This document shows, one piece after another, positions 1 through 8,514 of a stretch of DNA of 64,000 bases. This stretch comes from Streptomyces phaeolivaceus. Lineage in GTDB: Bacteria; Actinomycetota; Actinomycetes; Streptomycetales; Streptomycetaceae. How positions within the stretch are numbered: position 1 is the first letter of the stretch; each line of letters begins with the position of its first letter. The translations under genes and the position numbers were made by a program. Where the stretch lies: positions 2,480,001-2,544,000 of the forward strand of contig NZ_CP045096.1 of assembly GCF_009184865.1 (NCBI RefSeq). The letters run 5' to 3'. Below the pieces are notes generated by a model, which searched no databases, was not told where the DNA came from, and worked only from the letters and a program-made list of their open reading frames with translations.

Positions 1-54
1 AAACGTGGGGCGCCCCACACCCCATTGCGTCGCTCTGACGATTACACTGGGCCC

Positions 55-1809
55 GTGCCTCAACTTCGTCTCGCTTTGAATCAGATCGACTCGACGGTCG
101 GCGACATCGCCGGTAACGCCGAGGCGGTGGTCCGCTGGACCCGGCACTCCGCCGAGCAGGGAGCGCACCTGGTGGCGTTCCCGGAGATGGTGCTGACCGG
201 GTACCCCGTCGAGGACCTGGCGCTGCGCGGGTCCTTCGTGGAGGCATCGCGCGCCGCGCTGAAGGCGCTGGCCGCGCGGCTCGCCGAGGAGGGCCTCGGG
301 GAGCTGCCGGTGGTCCTCGGCTACCTCGACCGCTCCGAGTCGGCCTCGCCGAGGTTCGGCCAGCCGGCGGGCGCCCCGCGCAACGCGGGGGCGGTGCTGC
401 ACCGGGGCGAGGTGGCGCTCACCTACGCCAAGCACCACCTCCCCAACTACGGCGTGTTCGACGAGTTCCGCTACTTCGTGCCCGGCGACACCATGCCGGT
501 GGTGCGGCTGCACGGCGTCGACATCGCCCTCGCCATCTGCGAGGACCTCTGGCAGGACGGCGGCCGGGTCCCGGCCGCCCGTTCCGCCGGGGCCGGGCTG
601 CTGCTCTCGATCAACGCCTCGCCGTACGAGCGGGACAAGGACGACACGCGCCTTGAGCTGGTCCGCAAGCGCGCCCAGGAGGCGGGCTGCACGACCGCGT
701 ATCTGGCGATGATCGGCGGCCAGGACGAGCTGGTCTTCGACGGCGACTCGATCGTCGTCGACCGGAACGGCGAAGTGGTCGCGCGGGCGCCGCAGTTCGC
801 GGAGGGCTGCGTGGTCCTGGACCTGGACCTCCCGGCGGGCGCCGCCGAACCCGTGACGGGTGTCGTCGACGACGGGCTGCGCGTCGACCGCCTCGTCATC
901 TCCGAGGAGCCGCTGCCCGCGTACGAGCCGGAGCTGACCGGCGGGTACGCGGAGCGCCTCGACGACGACGAGGAGGTGTACTCGGCGCTGGTGGTGGGCC
1001 TTCGGGCGTACGCCGCGAAGAACGGCTTCTCGTCCGTGCTGATCGGCCTCTCCGGCGGTATCGACTCCGCCCTCGTCGCGGCGATCGCCTGCGACGCGCT
1101 GGGCGCGCGGAACGTGTACGGCGTGTCCATGCCGTCGAAGTACTCCTCGGACCACTCCAAGGGCGACGCGGCGGAGCTGGCGCGCCGCACGGGCCTCAAC
1201 TTCCGGACCATCCCGATCGCCCCGATGTTCGACGCGTACATGGCGTCGACCGAGCTGACGGGCCTGGCGGAGGAGAACCTCCAGTCGCGGCTGCGCGGCA
1301 CGCTGCTGATGGCGATCTCCAACCAGGAGGGCCACATCGTGCTGGCCCCCGGCAACAAGTCGGAGCTGGCGGTGGGGTATTCGACGCTGTACGGCGACTC
1401 GGTGGGGGCGTACGGCCCCATCAAGGACGTGTACAAGACGTCGATCTTCCGGCTCGCCGAGTGGCGCAACCGGGCGGCGGCCGAGCGGGGCCAGACCCCG
1501 CCGATCCCCGAGAACTCCATCTCCAAGCCGCCGAGCGCGGAGCTGCGGCCCGGGCAGGTGGACACGGACTCCCTGCCGGACTATCCGGTGCTGGACGCGA
1601 TCCTGGAGCTGTACGTCGACCGGGACCAGGGGGCGGACGCGATCGTGGCCGCCGGGTTCGACCGTGAGCTGGTCGTCAAGACGCTGCGGATGGTCGACAC
1701 GGCCGAGTACAAGCGGCGGCAGTATCCGCCGGGGACGAAGATCTCGCCGAAGGGGTTCGGGAAGGACCGGCGGCTGCCTATCACCAATCGGTGGCGGGAG
1801 CGGGCGTAG
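55..1809 (+). CDS. nadE: Glutamine-dependent NAD+ synthetase
   Basis: This enzyme makes NAD+ from deamido-NAD+ with ATP, using ammonia released from glutamine. The 584-aa protein has the two expected parts. An N-terminal nitrilase-type glutaminase carries the Glu-Lys-Cys triad (Glu44 in FPEMVLTGYP, Lys126 in YAKHHLPNYG, Cys162 in AICEDLW). A C-terminal synthetase carries the PP-loop SGGIDS at about 333-338. I chose the GTG that gives the usual MPQLRLALNQ start; a TTG at 25 is in frame but would add ten atypical residues. The length fits the short actinobacterial form. A hairpin follows the gene. Cytoplasmic cofactor biosynthesis; function is confident from the motifs. Confidence 0.95.
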   Translation: MPQLRLALNQIDSTVGDIAGNAEAVVRWTRHSAEQGAHLVAFPEMVLTGYPVEDLALRGSFVEASRAALKALAARLAEEGLGELPVVLGYLDRSESASPRFGQPAGAPRNAGAVLHRGEVALTYAKHHLPNYGVFDEFRYFVPGDTMPVVRLHGVDIALAICEDLWQDGGRVPAARSAGAGLLLSINASPYERDKDDTRLELVRKRAQEAGCTTAYLAMIGGQDELVFDGDSIVVDRNGEVVARAPQFAEGCVVLDLDLPAGAAEPVTGVVDDGLRVDRLVISEEPLPAYEPELTGGYAERLDDDEEVYSALVVGLRAYAAKNGFSSVLIGLSGGIDSALVAAIACDALGARNVYGVSMPSKYSSDHSKGDAAELARRTGLNFRTIPIAPMFDAYMASTELTGLAEENLQSRLRGTLLMAISNQEGHIVLAPGNKSELAVGYSTLYGDSVGAYGPIKDVYKTSIFRLAEWRNRAAAERGQTPPIPENSISKPPSAELRPGQVDTDSLPDYPVLDAILELYVDRDQGADAIVAAGFDRELVVKTLRMVDTAEYKRRQYPPGTKISPKGFGKDRRLPITNRWRERA

Positions 1810-1977
1810 GCGCCGGGGGGATTTCGCCCCCGCCGCCCCTACCCGTCCCATCCTCAAGGGGCTGTGCCCCTTCGACCCCCCTTCGGCGCCTGATGGCTCG
1901 GGGGGGGTCGGTTCGTTGGCGGGTGCGGGTGGGCTGTGGTTGCTCGCGCAGTTCCCCGCGCCCCTTTGGGGCGGGGC
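1810..1977. repeat. Intergenic GC-rich repeat with bidirectional terminator-like hairpins
   Basis: This interval separates the convergent nadE and MFS genes and holds no gene. It contains a perfect 7-bp hairpin with a 3-nt loop at 1856-1872 (AAGGGGC/GCCCCTT). Near 1923-1977 lies a copy of a GC-rich repeat with core GTTCCCCGCGCCCC followed by GGGGCGGGG, able to form a second hairpin. The same core recurs at about 8338, 13115 and 22458. Such repeats are common between Streptomyces genes. Here they probably end transcription from both sides. Confidence 0.75.
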
Positions 1978-3204
1978 TCAGACCCGTACCGTCTCCGACT
2001 CCCCCGGTACGTGTGAGGCCACCACACGGCCGCGGTGCGGGATGGGGGTGGGCGTGCGGCGGGTGTCGACCGTGTGGGCGATGGCCGCGACCGTCAGGCC
2101 GATCACCGCGAGGCCCGCGCCGACGGTCGCGGGGGCCGTCGCGCCGAAGCCGGCGGAGAGGGCCAGGCCGCCGGTCCAGGCGCCGCCGGCGTTGGCGAGG
2201 TTGAAGGCGGCCTGGTTGGCGGAGGAGGCGAGCGAGGGGGCGGTGGCGGCCTTCTCCATGACCATCAGCTGGAGCGGCGAACCCGTGGCGAAGGCGGCGA
2301 CGCCCAGGAGGAGGACCGCCAGGGCCGCGCTCCACTGGGCGGCCATGAGCACCGGGAAGAGCGCCAGAACCAGGATCAGGGACGCGAGGCCGCCGAAGAG
2401 GGTGCCCCGCAGGGAGTGGTCGGCGAGGCGGCCACCGGCCAGGTTGCCGATGGTGGCGCCGACGCCGAACAGGGCGAGCAGCAGGGTCACGCTGGTCTCG
2501 GCGTACCCGGCGGAGTCCGTGAGCATCGGCGTGATGTAGCTGTAGGCGGAGAAGAGCGCGCCGAAGCCGGCGACCGTGGTGCCGAGGGCGAGCCAGACGG
2601 GGAGCGAGCGCAGGGCGCCCAGTTCACCGCGCAGACCGGCGGAGGAGTGTGTCTCCGTCCGGTCGGCCGGCAGGAGGAGGGCGAGGGAGGCGATGGCGGC
2701 GAGGCCGATCGCGCTCACGCCGAGGAAGGTGATCCGCCAGCCGAAGTGCTGGCCCACGAGGGTCGCGGCCGGGACACCGGCGACGTTCGCGATCGTCAGG
2801 CCCAGGAACATCAGCGAGACCGAGCGGGCCTTGCGCTCCGGCGCCACGAGGCCGGTCGCGACGACCGCGCCGACACCGAAGAAGGCGCCGTGCGGCAGAC
2901 CGCTGAGGAAGCGTGCGGCGAGCAGCCAGTGCTCGTCGGGGGCGAGCGCGGACAGCGCGTTGCCGGCGACGAAGAGCACCATCAGTCCGATCAGGACCTT
3001 GCGGCGGGGCAGACGGGCCGTGGCGGCGGCGAGCAGCGGGGCGCCGATGACGACACCCAGCGCGTACGCGGAGACGAGGTGGCCGGCGGCGGGGATCGAG
3101 ATACCGAGGTCGGCCGCGACCTCGGGCAGCAGACCCATGATGACGAACTCGGTCGTACCGATTCCGAAGGCGCCTACGGCGAGTGCGAGCAGGGCCAAGG
3201 GCAT
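1978..3204 (-). CDS. MFS drug exporter, DHA1 (Cmx/AraJ-like)
   Basis: A 408-aa inner-membrane major facilitator with about 12 hydrophobic segments. The N-terminus (LALAVGAFGIGTTEFVIMG) is typical of the DHA1 group containing chloramphenicol and arabinose-type exporters, which expel small molecules by proton antiport. The loop motif A-like segment TARLPRRKVLIG follows TM2. I chose the internal ATG giving MPLALLALAV, with GAAAGG upstream; the frame stays open to 3294 but the extra 30 residues are proline-rich and atypical. It converges on nadE and stands alone. The substrate cannot be read from sequence. Confidence 0.85.
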   Translation of the reverse strand: MPLALLALAVGAFGIGTTEFVIMGLLPEVAADLGISIPAAGHLVSAYALGVVIGAPLLAAATARLPRRKVLIGLMVLFVAGNALSALAPDEHWLLAARFLSGLPHGAFFGVGAVVATGLVAPERKARSVSLMFLGLTIANVAGVPAATLVGQHFGWRITFLGVSAIGLAAIASLALLLPADRTETHSSAGLRGELGALRSLPVWLALGTTVAGFGALFSAYSYITPMLTDSAGYAETSVTLLLALFGVGATIGNLAGGRLADHSLRGTLFGGLASLILVLALFPVLMAAQWSAALAVLLLGVAAFATGSPLQLMVMEKAATAPSLASSANQAAFNLANAGGAWTGGLALSAGFGATAPATVGAGLAVIGLTVAAIAHTVDTRRTPTPIPHRGRVVASHVPGESETVRV

Positions 3205-3357
3205 GGCGGGGAGACCTTTCAAAGGGTGCGGGAGGGCAGGGGGAGGGAAAGGAAGGAATCGAGGTCCGTTCCATCGTACGTTCCATATGTTCATGGACGG
3301 AACAAACCCGGCCCGGGACCTGTTCCCCCGGCCCTCTCCCCCGTCCTGCCAGCGCCG

Positions 3358-4407
3358 TCAGCTCCCCGACGTGTCGATCGTCACCCGGGCCGCCACCGGC
3401 AGATGGTCGCTGCCGGTCTCCGGGAGGGTCCACGAGGCCGTCGGCTCCATGCCCCGGACCATGATCTGGTCGATACGGGCCATCGGGAACGCGGCGGGCC
3501 AGCTGAAGCCGAAGCCGCTGCCCGCGGCGCCCTGGGTGGAGCGCATCTGGGCGGTGACGGCGTTCAGGGCGCGGTCGTTCATCGTGCCGTTGAGGTCACC
3601 GAGGAGGGCGACCTGCTGGATCGGTTCGTCGGCGATGGCCTCGCCGAGGGCGTTGGCGCTCTTGTCGCGCTGCCGGGCGGTGAACCCGGCCTCCAGCTTC
3701 ACCCGCACCGAGGGCAGATGGGCGACGTACACGGCGACCCGGCCGTCCGGAGTCGCCACCGTCGTACGCATCGCGCGCTCCCAGCCGAGCTTGATGTCGA
3801 CGGGCTCGGTGTCGCTCATCCGGTACTTGCTCCACATACCGACGGTGCCGACGACCTCGTGGTACGGGTACGTCGCCGCCAGCGCCTTCTCGTACACCGG
3901 CACCGCGGTCTCGGTCAGCTCCTCCAGGGCGATCACGTCCGCGCCGGAGGAGGCCACCTCGCGGGCCGTGCCGGACGGATCGGCGTTGTCCGCGTTGACG
4001 TTGTGGGTGACGACGGTGAAGTCGCCGCCGGCGCCGGTCTTGCTGGTGACGAGTCCGCCGAAGGTGTTCAGCCAGACGACCGTGGGCACCAGCAGCGCGA
4101 TCAGCGCGGTCGCCGACCTGCGGACCAGCGCGAGGATCAGCAGCAGCGGGATCGCGACGCCCAGCCAGGGCAGGAACGTCTCGGTCAGACTGCCCAGGTT
4201 TCCCACCGCGTTGGGGACCTGCGCGTGCAGCACCATCACCAGGGCGACGAGGACCGCGAGGACGGCGAGGACGATGCCGCGCCGCCAGATCCGCCGGTCC
4301 CCTCTCCAGCCGCCGAAGAGACGGCCCACCAGGCGCCGGAGCCGGGTTCGTTCGCGGTCCTGGCCCGTGCCGCCGCCGCCCGTCTCCGTCATGTACGCCT
4401 GCGCCAT
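3358..4407 (-). CDS. Membrane-anchored endonuclease/exonuclease/phosphatase family protein
   Basis: A 349-aa protein with a basic N-terminus, three hydrophobic segments (about 42-62, 75-95 and 98-115), then an extracytoplasmic EEP domain. Catalytic landmarks are visible: THNVNADNAD (metal/Asn strand), LEELTE (metal-binding Glu), GDLNGTMND (Asp/Asn pair) and the C-terminal SDHLPV Asp-His. The fold hydrolyses phosphodiester or phosphomonoester bonds; substrates in related membrane-tethered forms are mostly unknown, with phospholipids or extracellular nucleic acid possible. The gene is monocistronic, with a GC-rich intergenic stretch upstream. Confidence 0.8.
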   Translation of the reverse strand: MAQAYMTETGGGGTGQDRERTRLRRLVGRLFGGWRGDRRIWRRGIVLAVLAVLVALVMVLHAQVPNAVGNLGSLTETFLPWLGVAIPLLLILALVRRSATALIALLVPTVVWLNTFGGLVTSKTGAGGDFTVVTHNVNADNADPSGTAREVASSGADVIALEELTETAVPVYEKALAATYPYHEVVGTVGMWSKYRMSDTEPVDIKLGWERAMRTTVATPDGRVAVYVAHLPSVRVKLEAGFTARQRDKSANALGEAIADEPIQQVALLGDLNGTMNDRALNAVTAQMRSTQGAAGSGFGFSWPAAFPMARIDQIMVRGMEPTASWTLPETGSDHLPVAARVTIDTSGS

Positions 4408-4690
4408 ACCGTCGCCTCACTGCCTGCCGTGCACTTCTTCCCCGCGACTAACGACCCTAGGGGATGATCGCCGCGGTTCCCGCCGCCACATCGCGGGCCC
4501 ATGGCCACGAGGACGAACAACCCGCTGTTCGGAGTTCCGAACCGGCGGACGGAGCCAGACGTTGTGACGAAACGCGCACATCAATTGTCTCTTGCGGAGG
4601 GCGTGCGGTGCCCGTACCGCCACCGAAACCGTAGCGATGACGCGAACGCGCGTGCCTGGGCTCGCCCGTTGGGGTTCGGTGGCGGAAGAC

Positions 4691-4764
4691 CTCCTGGAGC
4701 GCTGCTCCAGGAGGCGGCCTGAGCCAGGAATCCCCTCCCGAAATACAAGGGAAGGGAGGATTCC
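4691..4764 (-). terminator. Two hairpins downstream of the tetR gene
   Basis: The 4408-4771 interval has no convincing gene. Just past the tetR stop (minus strand) lies a stem pairing GGAATCC (4727-4733) with GGATTCC (4758-4764), extended by CCTCCC/GGGAGG with a two-base bulge. Beyond it is a perfect 10-bp stem with a 3-nt loop (CTCCTGGAGC 4691-4700, GCTCCAGGAG 4704-4713). There is no T-tract, which is usual for Streptomyces terminators. The position suggests transcription termination for the exporter/tetR unit. Confidence 0.55.
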
Positions 4765-4771
4765 ATGTGAC

Positions 4772-5407
4772 TCACTTCGCAGACGGACGGAGTCCTTCGA
4801 GGACCGTGTCGACGATGTTCTCGGCGAGGTTCTCGGGGAGGGAGGCGTCCGGGCGCATGACCGTGCGGACGAGCATGGGGCCGAAGACGAGATCGCCGGC
4901 GAGGTCGATGTCGACGTCGGCGCGGAGTTCGCCGTTGTCCCGGCCGCGGCGCAGGACTTCGGCGAGGACGCGGCGGCGGGGGGCGACGACGTCCGCGTGG
5001 TAGGCGTCCCAGATCTTGGGGCTGCTCTTCATCTGCGCGATGACGTTGTGGAGGATCGCCGAGGGGCGGTTGAGGAGTCCGCGCCTGCGGGCCGCCTCCA
5101 TCAGGACGACGAGGTCGTCGCGCATGGAGGTGCCGGGCAGGACGGGGTCCGGGGGTTCGGCGGCGCGCAGGACGTCGACGAAGAGGGCCTCCTTGCCGCT
5201 CCAGCGGCGGTAGATGGTCGCCTTGCCGACCCCGGCCGTGCGGGCCACGCGTTCGATCGACAACTCCGAGAGCGGGACGCCCTCTTCGAGGAGTCTCATC
5301 ACGCCCTCGATGATGGACCGTTCCACGGCCTCGCTGCGGGGCCGCCCGCGTCCGGGGCTGCCGTCCCGGACCCGCCCGTCTCCGGCGTGGCTCTCGGCGA
5401 GGCTCAA
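4772..5407 (-). CDS. TetR-family repressor of the adjacent exporter
   Basis: A 211-aa regulator with a TetR N-terminal HTH at about 45-75 (LSIERVARTAGVGKATIYRR) and a C-terminal ligand domain of the TetR_C type. It lies 91 bp downstream of an EmrB/QacA-type exporter on the same strand and is probably co-transcribed with it. A perfect 10-bp inverted repeat in the exporter promoter (7105-7133) is a strong candidate operator, so the likely role is ligand-relieved repression of the exporter and of itself. The ligand is unknown. Confidence 0.85.
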   Translation of the reverse strand: MSLAESHAGDGRVRDGSPGRGRPRSEAVERSIIEGVMRLLEEGVPLSELSIERVARTAGVGKATIYRRWSGKEALFVDVLRAAEPPDPVLPGTSMRDDLVVLMEAARRRGLLNRPSAILHNVIAQMKSSPKIWDAYHADVVAPRRRVLAEVLRRGRDNGELRADVDIDLAGDLVFGPMLVRTVMRPDASLPENLAENIVDTVLEGLRPSAK

Positions 5408-5498
5408 GGTCGACTCCGTCTCTGTGTGTCTTCGTGTCTTCTCTCCGCGTCCTCGGACCGGCCCGGTTCTCCGGCCGTCGGACCGGTCCCATTCTCGG

Positions 5499-7085
5499 TC
5501 AGTGGTCGGCGGCCACCAACTCCGGCTCCCCCTTGCCCTTTTGGCCGTCCTTCGTCCGTCCCGGCAGGAACACCGCCATCGCCACCGCGCCGAGCAGTGC
5601 GATGCCCGCCCCGCACAGGGCGGTCACGTGCATGGCGTGCAGGAAGGCGTCGTGGGCGGGGCCGACGAGGGCCTCGCCCCGGTCGCCGAGGCGGGCGGCG
5701 AGGCCGAGGGTGGCCTCGATGGACTCGGCGGCGGCGTGCGGGGCGCCGGGGGGCAGCTTGTCCTCGATGCCGCTCCGGTAGGCGGTGGAGAGCACCGAGC
5801 CGAGGACGGCGATGCCGAGGGCGCCGCCGACCTGGCGGAAGGTGTTGCTGAGCGCGGACGCGGAGCCGGCCTTCTCACGGGGCAGCGCCTGCATGATGAC
5901 GACGCTCAGCGGGGTCATGACGTGTGCCATGCCCACGCCCATGAAGAAGAAGATGACTTCGAGGATCCAGATCGGGGTGTCCGCGTCCAGCACGGCGAAC
6001 GCGGCCAGCATCCCGGCGATCAGCGTCATACCGGCCGTGCACACCGCGCTGTTGCCGAAGCGGTCCACGACGAGGCGGGCGCGGGGCGCGAAGACGAGCT
6101 GGGCGACGGCCAGCGGCAGCATCAGCAGGCCGGTCTGGAGCGGGGAGTAGCCGCGGACGGTCTGGGTGTAGAAGACGGAGAAGAAGGTCACGCCCATTAG
6201 CGCGAAGAAGACCACGCCGATGACGCCGATGGCGGTCGAGAAGACCTTGTTCTTGAAGAACGACATGTCGATGGACGGGTGGTCGCTGCGCTTCTCGAAG
6301 ACGACGAAGGCGGCGAGGACCGCGAGTCCGGCCAGGATGGTCGCGAGGACGGTGGCGTCGGTGAAGTCGGCGAGCTGGCCGCCGCGGATGATGCCGTAGA
6401 CGAGGAGCACGAGGCCGACGACGGAGAGCAGGACGCCGACGGGGTCGACACGGCCCGGGGCGGGGTCGCGGGAGTCCGGGACCAGCCAGATCATCAGGCC
6501 GAGCGCGAGGACGACGATCGGGACGTTGATCAGGAAGACCGAGCCCCACCAGAAGTGGTCCAGCAGGACGCCGCCGGTGATCGGGCCGATGGCGATGGCG
6601 AGGCCGACGCCGCCCGCCCAGATGCCGATGGCCTTCGGCTGCTCGTCGCGTTCGAAGACGTTCATCAGGACGGCGAGGGTGGCGGGCATGACGAAGGCGG
6701 CGCCGAGGCCCATCACCGCGCGGAAGACGATCAGCTCGGCCGGGGAGCCCGACATCGCGGCCAGCGCGGAGCCCACGCCGAAGACGACGAGTCCGCCGAG
6801 CAGCACCTTCTTGCGGCCGAGGCGGTCGCCGAGCAGGCCGGCGGAGAACAGCAGGCCCGCGAAGACCAGGGTGTAGGCGTTGATCGCCCACTCCAGCTCG
6901 CTCTGGGTGGCGCCGAGACCGGTGGGCTCAGGGGTGGAGATCGTCTTGATGGCGACATTGAGGATCGAGTTGTCGAGCACCACGATCAGCAGGCTGAGCA
7001 TCAGCACACCGAGGATCACCCAGCGGCGCCGGTGCACGGCCGCCGGTATGCGGGAGCGGGAGTCGTCAGGCACTGCGGTAGTCAT
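5499..7085 (-). CDS. MFS multidrug exporter, DHA2 (EmrB/QacA) family
   Basis: A 528-aa, 14-TM-type drug:H+ antiporter in the cytoplasmic membrane. Motif A is present as [14 protein letters not shown] after TM2, and the motif C-like antiporter region [14 protein letters not shown] lies in TM5. The N-terminal tail (basic, ending HRRRWVILG) is typical of Streptomyces members. It is the first gene of an exporter-tetR unit. Its promoter carries a 29-bp dyad 20-48 bp upstream of the start codon, the expected place for TetR control. The substrate is unknown; such pairs usually handle toxic or self-made small molecules. Confidence 0.88.
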   Translation of the reverse strand: MTTAVPDDSRSRIPAAVHRRRWVILGVLMLSLLIVVLDNSILNVAIKTISTPEPTGLGATQSELEWAINAYTLVFAGLLFSAGLLGDRLGRKKVLLGGLVVFGVGSALAAMSGSPAELIVFRAVMGLGAAFVMPATLAVLMNVFERDEQPKAIGIWAGGVGLAIAIGPITGGVLLDHFWWGSVFLINVPIVVLALGLMIWLVPDSRDPAPGRVDPVGVLLSVVGLVLLVYGIIRGGQLADFTDATVLATILAGLAVLAAFVVFEKRSDHPSIDMSFFKNKVFSTAIGVIGVVFFALMGVTFFSVFYTQTVRGYSPLQTGLLMLPLAVAQLVFAPRARLVVDRFGNSAVCTAGMTLIAGMLAAFAVLDADTPIWILEVIFFFMGVGMAHVMTPLSVVIMQALPREKAGSASALSNTFRQVGGALGIAVLGSVLSTAYRSGIEDKLPPGAPHAAAESIEATLGLAARLGDRGEALVGPAHDAFLHAMHVTALCGAGIALLGAVAMAVFLPGRTKDGQKGKGEPELVAADH

Positions 7086-7104
7086 GGCGTCGAGCCTAGA
7101 CCTA

Positions 7105-7133
7105 TTTCGATACGGACCCGTCTCGTATCGAAA
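7105..7133. promoter_or_regulatory. TetR-type operator upstream of the DHA2 exporter
   Basis: A perfect 10-bp inverted repeat, TTTCGATACG (7105-7114) and CGTATCGAAA (7124-7133), separated by 9 bp. It sits just before the exporter start at 7085 and faces panB on the other side. Size, symmetry and position match operators of TetR regulators, and the downstream tetR is the obvious candidate ligand-responsive repressor. Binding itself is inferred. Confidence 0.75.
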
Positions 7134-7160
7134 ATCTTCGGCAATCTTTTACCCGCTTTT

Positions 7161-7182
7161 ACCCGGCTCTTATATGCCGGGT
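7161..7182. promoter_or_regulatory. Small dyad in the panB upstream region
   Basis: ACCCGGC and GCCGGGT flank the AT-rich TCTTATAT. The dyad lies 114-135 bp upstream of panB and could be an operator or part of the panB promoter region. No regulator can be assigned. Confidence 0.35.
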
Positions 7183-7295
7183 GCCTGAACCGTCACACGC
7201 ACCCGCCCTGGCCCTCCCCTGCCCGAGGTGCCACCATGGAAGCGGTCCGGGGACACCGTCAGGGTGCCTCGAGATGACATGAAGGAGCTGTAGCG

Positions 7296-8174
7296 ATGAC
7301 GCAGCTTTCGGCCGTCCGGGCGAACGCCCAGGCCAAGTCCTCCGACGGCAGCAAGGCGCTGTACGGGGGCAAGGGCACTCGCCGAATCACCGTCCGGGAC
7401 ATCGCCCTCGCCAAGGAACGCGGCGAGAAGTGGCCCATGCTCACCGCCTACGACGCGATGACCGCGTCCGTGTTCGACGAGGCCGGTATCCCGGTCATGC
7501 TCGTCGGCGACTCCGCGGGCAACTGCCACCTCGGGTACGAGTCGACCGTGCCCGTCACCCTCGACGAGATGACCATGCTCTCGGCGGCCGTCGTACGGGG
7601 CACCAGCCGCGCCCTGATCGTCGGCGACCTGCCCTTCGGCTCCTACCAGGAGGGCCCGGTGCAGGCGCTGCGCTCGGCGACCCGGCTGGTCAAGGAGGCC
7701 GGGGTCGGGGCGGTCAAGCTGGAGGGCGGTGAGCGCTCGCACCGCCAGATCGAGCTGCTGGTCGAGTCCGGTATCCCGGTGATGGCGCACATCGGCCTCA
7801 CCCCGCAGTCCGTCAACGCGATGGGCTACCGCGTGCAGGGCCGGGGCGAGGAGGCCGCGCAGCAGCTGCTGCGCGACGCCAAGGCCGTCCAGGACGCGGG
7901 CGCCTTCGCGGTCGTCCTGGAGCTGGTCCCGGCGGAGCTGGCGGCCGAGGTCACCCGAACGCTCCACATCCCCACCGTCGGCATCGGCGCGGGCGCCGAG
8001 ACCGACGCGCAGGTCCTCGTCTGGACCGACATGCTCGGCCTGACGGGCGGGCGCGTGCCGAAGTTCGTCAAGCAGTACGCCGACCTGCGCGCGGTCATGG
8101 GCGACGCGGCGAAGGCGTTCGCCGAGGACGTCGTCGGCGGAACGTTCCCGCTGGAGGAGCACTCCGTCCACTAA
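7296..8174 (+). CDS. panB: 3-methyl-2-oxobutanoate hydroxymethyltransferase
   Basis: The first committed enzyme of pantothenate (coenzyme A) biosynthesis transfers a hydroxymethyl group from 5,10-methylene-THF to ketoisovalerate, giving ketopantoate. The 292-aa protein has the KPHMT landmarks: MLTAYDAMTA, the Mg-binding VGDSAGNCHLGYEST, VGDLPFGSY, KLEGG, AHIGLTPQ and the late active-site VLELVP and IGIGAG segments. The roughly 25-residue N-terminal extension is usual in Streptomyces. AAGGAG lies 8 bp upstream of the ATG. A strong rho-independent-type terminator follows. The stop codon lies in a 16-bp direct duplication. Confidence 0.96.
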   Translation: MTQLSAVRANAQAKSSDGSKALYGGKGTRRITVRDIALAKERGEKWPMLTAYDAMTASVFDEAGIPVMLVGDSAGNCHLGYESTVPVTLDEMTMLSAAVVRGTSRALIVGDLPFGSYQEGPVQALRSATRLVKEAGVGAVKLEGGERSHRQIELLVESGIPVMAHIGLTPQSVNAMGYRVQGRGEEAAQQLLRDAKAVQDAGAFAVVLELVPAELAAEVTRTLHIPTVGIGAGAETDAQVLVWTDMLGLTGGRVPKFVKQYADLRAVMGDAAKAFAEDVVGGTFPLEEHSVH

Positions 8175-8190
8175 GCACTCCGTCCACTAG
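8159..8190 (+). repeat. 16-bp tandem duplication spanning the panB stop codon
   Basis: GCACTCCGTCCACTAA is followed directly by GCACTCCGTCCACTAG. The first copy holds the TAA stop and the second a TAG in another frame. It is one of several stop-anchored duplications in this window. Confidence 0.9.
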
Positions 8191-8224
8191 GGCCCCTCGC
8201 GCTCAGAGCCACTGCGGTACGACT

Positions 8225-8270
8225 GCGGCCCGCCGATCTTCCCCCGTCGGCGGGCCGCGGCTTTGTTTTT
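8225..8270 (+). terminator. Rho-independent terminator of panB
   Basis: A perfect 12-bp stem (8225-8236 with 8247-8258) encloses a 10-nt loop and is followed within a few bases by a T-rich tract (CTTTGTTTTT, 8261-8270). This is the most classical intrinsic terminator in the window. Confidence 0.92.
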
Positions 8271-8305
8271 GGGGTGGCGCGGGAGGGGGTGGGGGCGGGT
8301 TTCGT

Positions 8306-8427
8306 CGGCGGGTGCGGGTGCGTGGGGGCTTCTCGCGCGGTTCCCCGCGCCCCTAAGAACAACGGCCCCTGCTTTTCAGGGGCGCGGGGAACCGCGCGAG
8401 AAGCCCCACCGGACCCGCACCCGCCGA
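8306..8427. repeat. Long inverted pair of the GC-rich dispersed repeat
   Basis: The interval between panB and the ABC transporter (8175-8514) contains no gene. A perfect 30-bp inverted repeat (8325-8354 with 8378-8407) extends further with mismatches to 8306 and 8427. Its arms contain the core GTTCCCCGCGCCCC seen elsewhere in the window, here as two head-to-head copies. The 23-nt centre can itself pair as GCCCCT/AGGGGC. It would form a very stable hairpin in RNA or a cruciform in DNA. Confidence 0.85.
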
Positions 8428-8514
8428 TGAACGCCGCCCCCCGAGTTCTCACGCGTATCGGCACCCCGTCGGCCGTGTAGGCGGGCTGTCGGTGGTTTGT
8501 CGGTGGGGGCTGAC

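Noticed and set aside
2035..4467. Very long plus-strand open frame antisense to two genes
   Set aside because: Low-complexity Gly/Arg-rich translation with no motif; it is a GC-rich shadow of the MFS and EEP genes.
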